Source: Chloranthus sessilifolius (lineage: Eukaryota > Streptophyta > Magnoliopsida > Chloranthales > Chloranthaceae). From it: a DNA stretch of 64,000 nt. Numbering within the stretch: position 1 is the first letter of the stretch; each line of letters opens with the position of its first letter. Positions 46,636-56,589 of this stretch are shown here, piece after piece. The stretch is taken from NCBI GenBank assembly GCA_021018995.1, contig CM037588.1, positions 78,403,765-78,467,764 on the forward strand. Direction: 5' to 3'. The position numbers were made by a program, and so were the translations under genes. The notes beneath the pieces were generated by a model. It had not been told where the DNA came from and did no database searches. It saw only the letters and a program-made list of their open reading frames with translations.

Positions 46636-46904
46636 TGATTATTTTATTTCAAAACCTTGCAAGTGCACAAGTTTGAATATACTTGGGCGAGTACAAGGCT
46701 GTCGAACCATGGGGACTAGTCGTTTATTTCAAACTATAACCTTACTATAAAGGGGAGTTTTATAATAGTAAAATTCTCATTATTCTAGCAAAGAAAACAA
46801 ATTTGGAAAATACTAAGAGACAAGCTTGGGATCTCTTTTGGATCTCAGATTCATAAATAACTCGTATCCTATTCCTAATCTATTTTGAATCCTTGGTACC
46901 CCCG
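46636..46904 (-). repeat. Element E 5' LTR (right), first part
   Basis: TTGATTATTTTATTTC... aligns with the left LTR up to 'ggtaccctcg' (38648) and is then cut by element F. The remainder lies beyond the window. Confidence 0.8.
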
Positions 46905-47788
46905 TGTAGACAACCCCATTTTGCCCTCTCGGGATATACAAATCTATTTAGTCAATCTTTGACCCCATGACCCTAATGTGGGAACCATGCACTGAAACAA
47001 TAGTACATGGTTGAACGCAGGCTGAAATAATAACTCTGTAGCTCAAATTTTGACATAGGGAGACTATATACTGAAGCAATAGTATATAGTCAAAATGCAA
47101 ACTGAAACAATAGTCTCGCATTTCAGACCCCCTAACCCTAACGTGGGAACTATGCACTGAAACAATAGTACATAGCTAAACACAGGCTGAAATATTAGCT
47201 CTGTGGCTCAGATTCTGACGTAGGGAGACTATATACTGAAACAATAGTATATAGTCAGAATGTAGGCTGAAACAATAGTCTCACATTTTAAACCAGACTC
47301 GGACCCAGATAGCCCTGAATTACATGCCTACAACCACGTGCACAATTTGATTGCACGCCAAATCACATGCGTGCAATCAGTCCCCTTTCAGACCAGACTT
47401 TCTTTCCTAGACCACCTCGAGACTCGATTACATGCACCACATGGCACGGGTGATCAGATTGAGCGCCTGACTAGCGGCGCGCAATCGGCCTACACCCAAC
47501 CAAGTCTTACGGTCCTTGACCCCTAAGCTTCCTTGATCAAGCACTTCAAATGAGATGCTTAATCGAATTGTGCATTCCACACTGGGCACACAATTAGTTC
47601 TAACGTGATTAAAACTAAAAAACTCACTGAGCAAGTCAAGCGTCACTCACTGAGTCGGTGATCGACTCAAAGCGATTAAGCATCAAGAAATCGGTGTGCA
47701 ATCCGATTAAATGCCTGAAACAGAGCGTTTAATTGGAAAAAAACCTATAAAAGATTTTTTCTAATTCGCCCAGAGAGAGGCTGGAATT
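46905..47788 (+). repeat. Element F LTR (5'), probably truncated
   Basis: Contains a repeated 'gaaacaatagtatatag / ctgtggctcagattctgac' unit (about 46965-47290, two copies of about 180 bp), a GATTGCGCGCAATC-like palindrome array (47325-47710) and a TATA box TATAAAAG at 47746-47753. The Gag C-terminal frame begins only about 40 bp after the TATA box, with no U5 or PBS seen, so the LTR end, leader and most of gag are deleted. Confidence 0.7.
47325..47710. repeat. GATTGCGCGCAATC-like palindrome array in F LTR
   Basis: Words tgattgcacgcc, catgcgtgcaatcag, ggtgatcagattgagcgcc, gcggcgcgcaatcgg, ttaatcgaattgtgcatt, gtgtgcaatccgatt. Confidence 0.65.
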
Positions 47789-48982
47789 TTGGGAGAAAGA
47801 GAAGATAACTTACCGCTCCTGCCTCATATTATCCCTCCACTAATCCCTGCACCTCAACCACTCCAACCACCTGCACCCAAGGCTCATCGACTGGGCAAAA
47901 AAATGACACTCCAGCTAGGGCAAGAATATGACCTTCTGCGGCATCATCAGAAGATTCCAGCCCAGATATCTATACTAGAACTCATTGCCTGACCATCACT
48001 GGTTATTGATAAGGACACTTGAAGACACACAAGTGGATGAGGATACAATATTGGATGACCTACACCAAATCACCTCTCTCATGACGCAACCCCTGGCGCT
48101 CACTTTCACAGACACAGACATGCCTAAAGAGTCACTCGTAGAAGTGCGACTCCCATATACCTTATGGTTATAATTAGAGGATTCTTTGTAACCCCATGCG
48201 TTGGTCGATACAGGGCATGGCTCAATATCTGCCCAATCACAATGTTAAAGACACTCAAATACATGGAGCAGAATGTCAGGCCCTCAGCGCTATCTCTTAT
48301 AGCTTATGATGGCTCGCGTCATTTTATCAAAGGAACTATCAAACTCCAGGTTTGCCTTGGACCTATAATGAAAGACGACACTTTCCATATTTCTGATTTT
48401 GCTAGCACGTACAATCTTATCTTAGGAAGAAAATTGTTAGAGTCAATAAAAGCCATCGCGCCTACATACCATCAATGCGTCAAATTCCCTTACGAGGACT
48501 CCGTTGTCGGTATATACGCTGATGCACCCCTCCAGGAGATGGATACTGATTACGCTATGAGTATTCCAACAACTCATGATTTTGTATTAAATACGAGTCA
48601 TATTCAAAAGGCTCGAATCCCTGATGAGATGACTTTTACGGAAGTCCCTCCCCCTACCCCTCCTAGTTCTCCCCGAACGCGTCAACAAAAATTAATGAGA
48701 AGAGAGGTTGGCCCAGACCTCGCCAAACTTTATGACATCAATCCAACCATGAAAAAAGGGTGGGACCTTATGTATCAGCTTAGGTACATCCCCCACACCG
48801 GACTCTGTAAAAATAAGAAAGGTCATGTAGGACCTATGGTCTTAAAGAAAATACGTAAACACATAGGGTTAGGTTACCAATCAGACGGCCCACAAGCCGA
48901 CTTGTTCTCTACCTCGCCAAAATGGTCTCTATACGACCACTTTGTCTATGGGACCACCGAGAAAGCGGATGTACCAAAGTAG
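47789..48982 (+). pseudogene. pol: Element F Gag C-terminus, protease and G-patch-like domain
   Basis: 47789-47992 ends EYDLLRHHQKIPAQISILEL, the segment that precedes protease in Tat elements. 48000-48160 is frameshifted. The active-site triplet reads D-T-G (48207-48215) in frame 3, but the following LNICPITMLKTL is in frame 2: a one-base shift just after the catalytic turn. 48164-48982 then runs open with IKLQVCLGPIMKDDTFHI, YNLILGRKLL, IAPTYHQCVKFPYE (protease C-terminal half) and a G-patch-like region YIPHTGLCKNKKGHVGP ... KHIGLGYQ. A TAG stop at 48980-48982 is the only break before 49210. Aspartic proteases mature the polyprotein; this copy could not. Confidence 0.82.
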
Positions 48983-49210
48983 AAGGAAGTGTCCTTCATT
49001 AAATCCCAAGAAGCGAAAATCGAACGAATGGCTGAAGCATTCAACGATTTGATGAATCTAAATGACGATATTAATGAACCGCTCGAAGGAGTCAAACCTT
49101 TGTTTGACACCAAGGAGCTTACAAAAGAGATAACAGGAGAACCTCCCAAACTTGAGTCGCAAGTAGAAGATTGGGAATCCACTGATGATGAGGATTTTCA
49201 CATAGCAACC
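48983..49210 (+). pseudogene. pol: Element F protease-RT linker, first part
   Basis: Same frame as the preceding segment after the TAG. Acidic: MSFIKSQEAKIERMAEAFND ... ESTDDEDFHIAT. It lies where Tat elements have a variable linker between the G-patch region and RT. Interrupted by element G at 49210 and continued at 63778. Confidence 0.78.
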
Positions 49211-49484
49211 TGTTAAGTGATGAAAAATGCCACTTTTCACCCTTTAACTTGACCTTTGATAAACCTGTGAGCACACTAATAAACCTCTGTTGAGTTTATA
49301 TTGTAGATAGCAATAAAAGATGAAAATAATGCAGAAAACCACTCAAGAATGCCCACAAAGAAGCCATCTCTCAGCACAGTACAAACCCAGCAATAGAACG
49401 CTAGAGGGCTACATACCATTAGACCCTTGGAGCGTGTGGCCACAGCAGAATAAGGCACAAGAAGTGAAAACAGGCTGAAAACAT

Positions 49485-49910
49485 CCTATCGAGAGGTCAT
49501 TTGAAGACTTTGATAGGAGTTGAGAGTTAAACTGGAGGAATTCGTGCAATTAGTGAGGCTTCGATAGGATCTGAAGGCAGAGAAGAGAAGGATTCATGAG
49601 GATTGTGAAATTTGATAGGATCCAAGGACCTATCAAACAACTGAAAGAAAGATAGAGTTCATCCTTTCGAAAGCTGTCCGAGGAGAAAAGGGAACCTATC
49701 GAAAGTTTTCTTGAACCTATCGGAGGACCATCTGGACCTATCGAAATGGTCATCCAACCTATTGAAATGCTCCTCCATCCTGTCGAATGCTCCAGATAAA
49801 GTGCAGTGCATGCTGAAGCCTCAAGGCTCATCCTATCGAAACCTATCGAAGAGATTGGGGAACCTAGTGAAAGGACTAAAAAGCTCTACTTAAACCTGTT
49901 GGAAGCTTTC
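49485..49910. repeat. CCTATCGATAGG half-site array in G 5' LTR
   Basis: More than ten copies of cctatcga, ttcgatagg or close variants, often as inverted pairs, upstream of the TATA box. The same array is in the 3' LTR (62025-62400). Confidence 0.88.
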
Positions 49911-50133
49911 CCAACCTATCAAAATCGTGTGCAGAACTTCTCAAAAAATCAATTATGCACACGCTGTGACTTGGTGACCTGCTGCATGCAACTCGAGGCA
50001 CTTGGTGACTGGCACAACGATTCTAGAAGATGCCCTATGAAACCCTAACTGACCCACGTGCTCTAACAGAACCCTAACAAACTCTGAGGACCTTCGAGAA
50101 GGGAGTTTTGGCGAGAAAAATAAGAGAGAAAGC

Positions 50134-50142
50134 TATATATAG
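50134..50142 (+). promoter_or_regulatory. TATA box of element G LTR
   Basis: TATATATAG followed by ggactcccc; the copy in the 3' LTR is at 62639-62647. Confidence 0.75.
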
Positions 50143-51258
50143 GGACTCCCCAATGGAAGTAGGGGGAGATCGAGATCTGAACGAAATTCTAGAGGCTGGA
50201 GCTTGCAGAGAAATTCCATTTTCCCTCTTTTAGCCTAACAATGGTTGGCTAATTCCCTTGGAGTAGCGAGGAGAGAAGTTAGATCTGTAATTTGGTAAGA
50301 TTGAGAGTGCTATTGTGGGTTCAATTATGCACAGACTACAGATCTGAGAGCATTTTCATTGTAGAGTGATTTGATTATAATGTAAATGTTGTTTTTAATG
50401 TTATAATTAGATCTAAAGTTCATTTGGTTTTATTTGGTGCTCGATCGAATTTATGTAGAGGAGTCTGTATGTCAGCTCACCCACTTAACTGGTAGACCTC
50501 TTGGATACCATCCGATCTCCCTGTGATTCCCTGAGTCTGTGACCTAAAAATTACAACATTTGTAGTGGTTTTATTGCTCTGATCGATGCCTTTGATTTGG
50601 AGGAAATCCCTAGGATGATCTGTGACCATTAAAGTGGACATATCATAGCCTTAAGACTAGTCCACTCTCAGGTGTCAATTGGATTCTTCTGTTGTAAATC
50701 TTTAGATCGGATAAAGTCTATAAGATCCTCTGTGACCATTAAAGTGGACAGATCATAACCTTAAGACCCGTTAGATCCTTTGATTTGGAGTGGAGTTTTC
50801 TACCCTGTGATTGTGCTTGTATCCAGTTAAGATATTTGTGTGCTCTGAACCCCTGTGGCATGATTAACCTAGCCTGATTTCGGTGAGACCAATTTTTGAG
50901 CTACTCTTTTCCATTTTCTGTTTTTAATTCCTTTCCCCTGCAAGATCTGGAATTCTAAACTCGATCCTAGCTAGTTTTCATTTTATTTTATAATAGCTTA
51001 AGTTACAACCCTTTTTAAACCTCTCCCTTGTCTTTTAGCTAATTTAGCATTAGTTAGGGTGCCAGATCTCTTACAGATATGGAGATCTACCACATTTCAA
51101 AACAGCCTCTCTGTGGACATTCCCCTACTCACCATCTTTTTAAAACTTGCTACAACAGGCCCTGATTACTTGCAGGTCTGTATAAGTGTGATCTGCCTAG
51201 ATTTATGAGTGAATTTTAAATCCTTTTTAAAGGTAGGGTAGACACTCCAACAAGTTTT

Positions 51259-51276
51259 TGGTGCCGTTTCCGGGGA
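51259..51276 (+). other. Element G primer-binding site
   Basis: tggtgccgtttccgggga, six bases after the LTR: the Athila/Tat type PBS (usually given as matching tRNA-Asp, consensus tggcgccgttgccgggga) with two differences. 51277-51526 is leader without a feature I can name. Confidence 0.85.
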
Positions 51277-51526
51277 GGTTTGTTTTTGAAATAGGAAGAT
51301 CTAAGTTTTGATTTAGTTTAGACCATAGATCTGTAGTGGTTTGTTTGATTTTATTAACTGTGTTTGCAAATTTTGTTGTTTTTTTAGTCTTTTGTGTGCA
51401 TTTCAGCAGATCTGAAGTTGTTGTGTGAGAGGAACATTGTGCTGGAGGCTGCTCTGTAGTTTGCATCTCTCTACTCCCCTGTTATTTTTCAGATCTGTTG
51501 ATTTTTAGAATAGTTAGTCATTTGTA

Positions 51527-53233
51527 TTGTTTCTACTTATTGTGTTGAGGTTTGCGCTGCATTTAGACTTTGAGTGTTGTATATTTGGTAGGAGAACTCT
51601 CCAACCTCAGATTATTCCACTAAACCCAGAGGTTGAAAGACTTCTCAGATCCAGACAAACTCCACCCACATTTGTTGCAAGTGACTCTATAGAAATGGGA
51701 GAGCAACAGCAGTCGAGAGCCCTCAAAGAATTTAATGCACCAGGGGTTTACAATTTTCCCTTCTGCATTCAATTCCCAGCTGCTCAAGGAAACTATGAAA
51801 TCAAATCTTCCATAATCCAGATGCTACCCTCATTTCATGGCCTGACTAAGGAGGATCCCTACAAGCACATTGATGAGTTCCTGGGACTATGCACTACATT
51901 CAACATCACAGGTTTGGGGGAGGAGGCCACCAGGATGAGACTCTTTCCTTTTTCATTAAAGGACAGAGCCAGGACCTGGTTGTCAATGCTTCCACCCAAC
52001 AACATTCAGTCTTGGAGTGACCTCCAATGTCAATTCTTGGCTAAGTTCTTCCCTATGTCCAAAACTAGCCAGTTGAGAAAGAGTATCATCTCATTTGCCC
52101 AAGATCTAACTGAGGATTTTCACCAAGCTTGGGAGAGATTCAAGGAACTCCTAAAGAAGTGCCCCCACCATCAAATCCCTGAATGACAACTTGTCCAAAG
52201 TTTTTATCAAGGGATTGATTCCAAAAGCAGAGACATTGTAGATGCTTCTTGTGGTGGCACCTACCTCCATAAAACTACTGAGGAGGCTTGGGAGTTGTTT
52301 GATATCATTAGTGAGAACTCTATGCAAAGGGAAACCTTGGCTAGGAATCTAGAGCCTCCTAGGTTAGTGAAGGAAAATACTTCAAGAGGGAAGTTGTATG
52401 AAGTGAATATGCAAAGTGATTTGGAAAGGAAAGTGGACAACTTGGCATTGAAATTTGATAGACTTATGGGAACAATGCAGTCACCTATGGCTGCTAGAGT
52501 GGAGGCATGTGCTATATGCCAGTCCCTTGCTCATTCCCTGGAAGAATGCACATCTGCTGGCCAATTTCCTGATTTCGTAACAGAGCATGTGGCTACAACT
52601 CAGTCTTATGGGCAGCAGCCTGCTGCTGGGTATCAATGGAGGAACCACCCCAATCTGAGGTGGAGACAAGATGCATACCCAAGCCAGTAGCAGCAGCCCT
52701 AGCAGCCCATGCCCTACAGAAATGCTCAGCCCTATCACCAAGGTTATGTTCCAACGCCCCAGTACCAGCAGCCCATGACCCAACCTGTGGCTCCACCTAT
52801 GTAGCAACCTGCACCCCCTCCAGCTGCGAGAGCATCTTCCTTTGAGGAACAAGTTTTGGCTTCACTACAGAATTTGACTTCCTTACCTCAAACTGTGCAC
52901 TCTCACAGCCAGAGCATCGAAAAGATAGAGGACCAACTTGGTCAGCTGTCTGATGCCTTGACTAGGAGAGAGGGAGGACAACTGCCCAGCCAACCACAGG
53001 ATAACCCACGAAGACAGTTTGTAGTGGGTGAAGTTTCCTCCACCTTTGAGGAAGCCAAATCTATTACAACATTGAGAAGTGGTAGGCTAGTGGACAACCA
53101 AGTGGGCCGTGAGCCTGTGAGGAGCTTGGAGGAAGAAAAAGAAGTGATTTCTGTAAGAACACAACAAAGGCCACCAGTGGTGGACCTGAAGGAACAACCA
53201 ACTGAGAATAAAGAGGATAAAGAGGATCCTTAA
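51527..53233 (+). pseudogene. gag: Element G gag, one frame with five stop codons
   Basis: Capsid and nucleocapsid precursor of Athila type. A single frame runs from 51527 (true start perhaps upstream of NPEVERLLRSRQ, or MGEQQQ at 51695) through FNAPGVYNFPFCIQFPAAQG, IQMLPSFHGLTKEDPYKHID, RLFPFSLKDRARTWLSMLPP, WSDLQCQFLAKFFPMSKT, KLYEVNMQSDLERKVDNLAL, the cysteine cluster ACAICQSLAHSLEEC, a Gln/Pro-rich tract and LEQ-like coiled segments (SIEKIEDQLGQLSDAL). Stops are TGA 52184, TAG 52688, TAG 52700, TAG about 52802 and TAA 53231; no frameshift is seen. Three of the stops lie in CAG-rich sequence, where CAG to TAG is the simplest origin. Confidence 0.9.
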
Positions 53234-54348
53234 GAAAAGGAAAAAATCAAAAAGAAAGATGCCCCATTGGCTAAGGCTGCAAATGAGGGAGCAATCCCAC
53301 ATTTGCCATTTCCTAAGGCAGTGCAAGCACCTTCCCCTTTCGATAAGGGGCAAGGTAAAATCGAGGAAATGATGGAGACTTTCAAGTAAGTAAAGATCAA
53401 TTTGCCTTTATTTGATGCAATTAAACAAGTCCCAGCCTATGCCAAGTTTTTGAAAGACCTGTGTACCCATAAAAGACAATCTAGGATACACTTATCCAAG
53501 AAGATTTTCGTAGCAGAAAAAGTAAAGCAAGTCCTGTCTATTACAACTCGCCCCAAACTCTAAGACCCTGGACTCCCCACTATCCCCTGCATCATTGGGG
53601 ATCACACCATTGACAAAGCCTTATTAGATCTGGGAGCCAGTGTAAATTTGCTTCCATATTCATTATATGAGAAGCTGGGCTTAGGAGAATTGAAGCCGAT
53701 ACATGTGGTCTTACAGCTGGCTGACAGATTTGAAAGGAAGCCTGTGGGGATAATCAAAGATATTTTGGTGGGGGTTGACAAGTTTTTTTACCCTACTGAC
53801 TTTTTGGTGCTGGATATGGAGCCAGGTAGGAGTGTCACTTCCATACCTGTAATATTAGGAAGGCCCTTTTTGGCCACAACTAATGCTTGTATTCAATGCA
53901 GGTCTGGAGTCATGGAAGTATCCTTCGGTAATATGAAGGTCATATTGAATGTGTACAACGCAGCCAATCAACCTCATCTTGAAGAGGACTGTTTTTTCCT
54001 TGATGTGATAGATGAGATTGTGCAAGAAAATTTGAATATGCTGCTGCATGGTAAGGAATGGTTTAATGATTTTACTGAAGAATGGAAGGAAGTAGAGGTA
54101 GAAAAGGCTCCCACCTCTGAGATTGAGCATGTGAAACTGGTACCTTCTGAAGCAGAACCAGCAAAGCACCATCCATGGAGGCCTGCTTTGTTACCTCTCC
54201 CACCCCCCTCTAAGACACCCCTATTGCCCTCCCTCATCAGTCCCCTAGATGTGGAGTTAAAGCAGCTCCTAAAGTCTTTGAAATATGCCTTTTTAGGAGA
54301 CAACAACAAACTGCCTGTAATAATCTCTTCTTCCCTCACCCTTGAGTA
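53234..54348 (+). pseudogene. pol: Element G protease and Gag-Pol linker
   Basis: The gag frame continues: LPFPKAVQAPSPF, INLPLFDAIKQVPAYAKFLK (Athila Gag-Pol junction motif), then the protease with IIGDHTIDKALLDLGASVNL. The D-L-G turn (53627-53635) is the normal Athila form. Next come IHVVLQLADRFERKPVGIIKD, DFLVLDME and VILGRPFLATTNACI, the C-terminal ILGRPFLAT motif. A long acidic and Pro-rich linker follows (54100-54240), then PLDVELKQLLKSLKYAFLGD, the start of RT, and a TAG at 54346. Stops near 53387 and 53561 also break the frame. 53648-54348 is open. Confidence 0.9.
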
Positions 54349-55222
54349 GGAAAAAGAACTACTGGGTGTACTAAAAAGGCATAAGAGGGAAATAGGATGG
54401 ACCATTGCAAACCTAGGGGGAATCAACCCTGCTGTGTGCACGCATAAAATTTATCTTGAGGAAGGCTCAAAACCTTTCAGAGAGATGCAGAGAAAACTCA
54501 ACCCACATATGCAGGAAGTTGTGATGAAGGAGGTCGTCAAACTCCTCGATGCTGGGATAATTTAACCTATCTCGGATTTGTAATGGGTGGCACCTACCCA
54601 GGTAGTACCTAAGAAATTCGGCATCATAGTTGTTGAAGCAGATTCAGGTGAGCTGATTCCAACCCGATAGACCACTGGTTGGAGGGTATGCATAGATTTT
54701 CGAAAGCTCAATGAAAGAACCAGCAAGGATCACTTCCCATTTCCCTTCATAGATTAGATCTTGGTCAAGTTGGCAGGTAAGGCCTACTGCTATTTTCTTG
54801 ATGGATATTCAGGGTACAATCTAATCCCAGGACCAAGAAAAAACCACATTCACGTGCCCATTTGGAACCTTTGCATACAGAAGGATGCCATTTGGGTTGT
54901 GTAATGCACCTGCCACTTTCCAAAGATGCATGTATGCTATCTTCTCTGACATGATTGACAAGTTTTTGGAGATCTTTATGGATAATTTCTCCATTTATGG
55001 GGATGATTTTAGCCAATGCCTGCACCATCTCAGCTCTGTGCTACAAAGGTGTGAGGAGACCAACCTAGTCCTGAGTTGGGAAAAGAGTCACTTCATGGTG
55101 ACTCAAGGCACTGTCCTAGGACATGTTGTCTCCCACAGAGGAATAGAGGTTGATCAGGCTAAGATCGACTTAATTGCTCATTTCCCCCCTCCCAAACTGT
55201 CAAACAAGTCAGGTCATTCTTA
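54349..55222 (+). pseudogene. pol: Element G reverse transcriptase with catalytic Asp to Asn
   Basis: RIGWTIANLGGINPAVCTHKI-type lead-in, then WRVCIDFRKLNERTSKDHFP, several stops, and FLDGYSGYNLIP. A small deletion near 54829 shifts the frame (loss between IP and DQEKTTF). From 54831, frame 3 carries FGTFAYRRMPFGLCNAPATF and the catalytic box IFMDNFSIYGDDF, where Athila RTs have FMDDFS. The Asn codon is AAT (54984-54986), one G-to-A change from GAT. It ends VLGHVVSHRGIEVDQAKIDL. Inactive as read. Confidence 0.9.
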
Positions 55223-55860
55223 GGCCATGCTGGGTTTTATAGGCGGTTCATCAAGGACTTCAGCAAAATTTCCAGACCCCTTTGTCACCTGTTGTGCCAG
55301 GATGTCCCTTTTGAGTTCAATGATGAATGCTGAGTTGCTTTTGAATTGTTAAAGACTTGTTTGACTACAGCTCCTATCTTGTAAGCCCCTGATTTCTCCT
55401 TGCTATTTGAGCTGATGTGTGATGCATCAGATTTTGCCATTGGGGTAGTTTTGGGTCAAAGAAGAGACAAGGCACCTTCTGTGGTAGCATATGCTAGTAA
55501 ATCAATGGTTGATGCTCAGTTAAATTATACTACAACTGAGAAAGAGCTATTAAGAGCTATTAGCCATTGTATTTGCTTTAGAAAAATTCAGGTCTTATGT
55601 ACTGGGATAAAAAATTATTGTGTTCACTGGCCACTCAGCTTTGAAATACCTCCTGTCCAAAAAGGAAGCCAAAGTAAGACTAATCAGATGGATTCTTCTC
55701 TTGCAGGAATTCAATTTGGAGATTAAAGACAAGAAAGGAGTTGAGAACGTGGTTGCTGACCATCTGTCAAGGATCCCAGCGGCTGAAACAGAGAGATTGC
55801 CCATCAATGACTCTTTCCTCGATGAGCAGCTTTTTACTGTACAGATAAGTATGCCCTAGT
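55223..55860 (+). pseudogene. pol: Element G RNase H (frameshifted)
   Basis: AGFYRRFIKDFSKISRPL (RT thumb) is followed by 55400-55560, FELMCDASDFAIGVVLGQRRD, VVAYASKSMVDAQLNYTTTEKELL, then a shift; 55620-55859 continues [31 protein letters not shown] and VADHLSRIP. The expected acidic residues in CDASDFA and the TEKELL motif are visible, and TDH reads TGH. At least two frameshifts and two stops. Confidence 0.88.
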
Positions 55861-56589
55861 TTGCCAATATTGTACATTACCTTGCTGTGGGCAGGATCCC
55901 TCCACATTGGAACAAGAATGATAAAAATCTATTCTTCTCATAGATTCGATATTACATGTGGGAGGATCCTTACCTCTTTATGCATTGCACAGATCAGGTG
56001 ATCAGACGTTGTGTATCTGAAACTGAGTTTAAAAACATCCTAACCATATGCCATGAACAGGCTTGTGGGGGCCACTTCAGTGGTAACAAGACTGCGACGA
56101 AGGTGCTTCAAAGTGGTTTCTATTGGCCTACTCTATTCAAAGATGCCCGGCAGCACTGTAAAGCTTGTCCTCGATGCCAGCAAATGGGCAGCGATACAAA
56201 GAGAAACTCTATGCCCTTACAACCTATACTTGTTGTTGAACTGTTTGATATTTGGGGAATTGATTTTATAAGACCTTTTCCCCCTTCTTATGGATACAAT
56301 TTCATCCTTGTAGTTGTGGACTACGTGTCCAAATGGGTAGAGGTCATAACTACGAGGACAAATGACGACAAGGTTGTCATCCAATTCCTGAAAGACAACA
56401 TCTTCTCAAGATTTGGCATCCCTAAAGCTATTATTAGTGATAGAGGAAGCCACTTCTGTAATAAACCTTTTGATAAACTGATGGAAAGATACTCTGTGAC
56501 CCACAGAGTAGCCACCCCCTGCCACCCACAAACAAGTGGGCAAGTAGAGATTTCCAACAGGGAAATCAAACATATTCTCGAGAAGACTG
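55861..56589 (+). pseudogene. pol: Element G integrase, N-terminal and core part (interrupted by H)
   Basis: From 55956 the frame is open. The zinc domain has H at residue 33, H at 40, C at 71 and C at 74 (CHEQACGGH ... CPRCQ). The catalytic triad is complete: D103 (DIWGIDF), D162 (IISDRGSHF) and E198 (GQVEISN), with 35 residues between the last two. Upstream, 55861-55955 has two stops in the RNase H-integrase linker. The frame is cut at codon 212 by solo LTR H; after removal of H and one TSD copy the frame would continue exactly into 58199. Confidence 0.93.

Larger units (their letters stand above)
38378..46904 (-). mobile_element. Element E: Athila-related non-autonomous retrotransposon, right LTR cut
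   Basis: Left LTR 38378-39927, internal 39928-46635, right LTR from 46636, interrupted at 46904 by element F. The PBS next to the right LTR and PPT next to the left LTR place it on the minus strand. It shares with Athila element G the PPT context, the 'gaagtttgtgggt ... ctcctccactaggga' block and the hairpin plus second PPT, but no gag, protease, RT or integrase is found. It contains a MITE and a solo LTR. It is inserted in D's 3' LTR; the candidate left TSD is ctcac (38373-38377), its partner outside the window. Confidence 0.8.
49211..51252 (+). repeat. Element G 5' LTR
   Basis: 2042 bp, TGTTAAGTGATGAAAAATGCC ... GACACTCCAACA. The upstream part (49485-49910) is an array of cctatcga / tcgatagg palindrome halves. 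A TATA box TATATATAG lies at 50134-50142, and the transcript start is expected about 30 bp downstream. 'ctgtgaccattaaagtggaca' occurs twice (50620 and 50730 regions). Confidence 0.95.

Noticed and set aside
53974-54441. 155-codon minus-strand frame
   Set aside because: Shadow of the protease and linker coding of element G.
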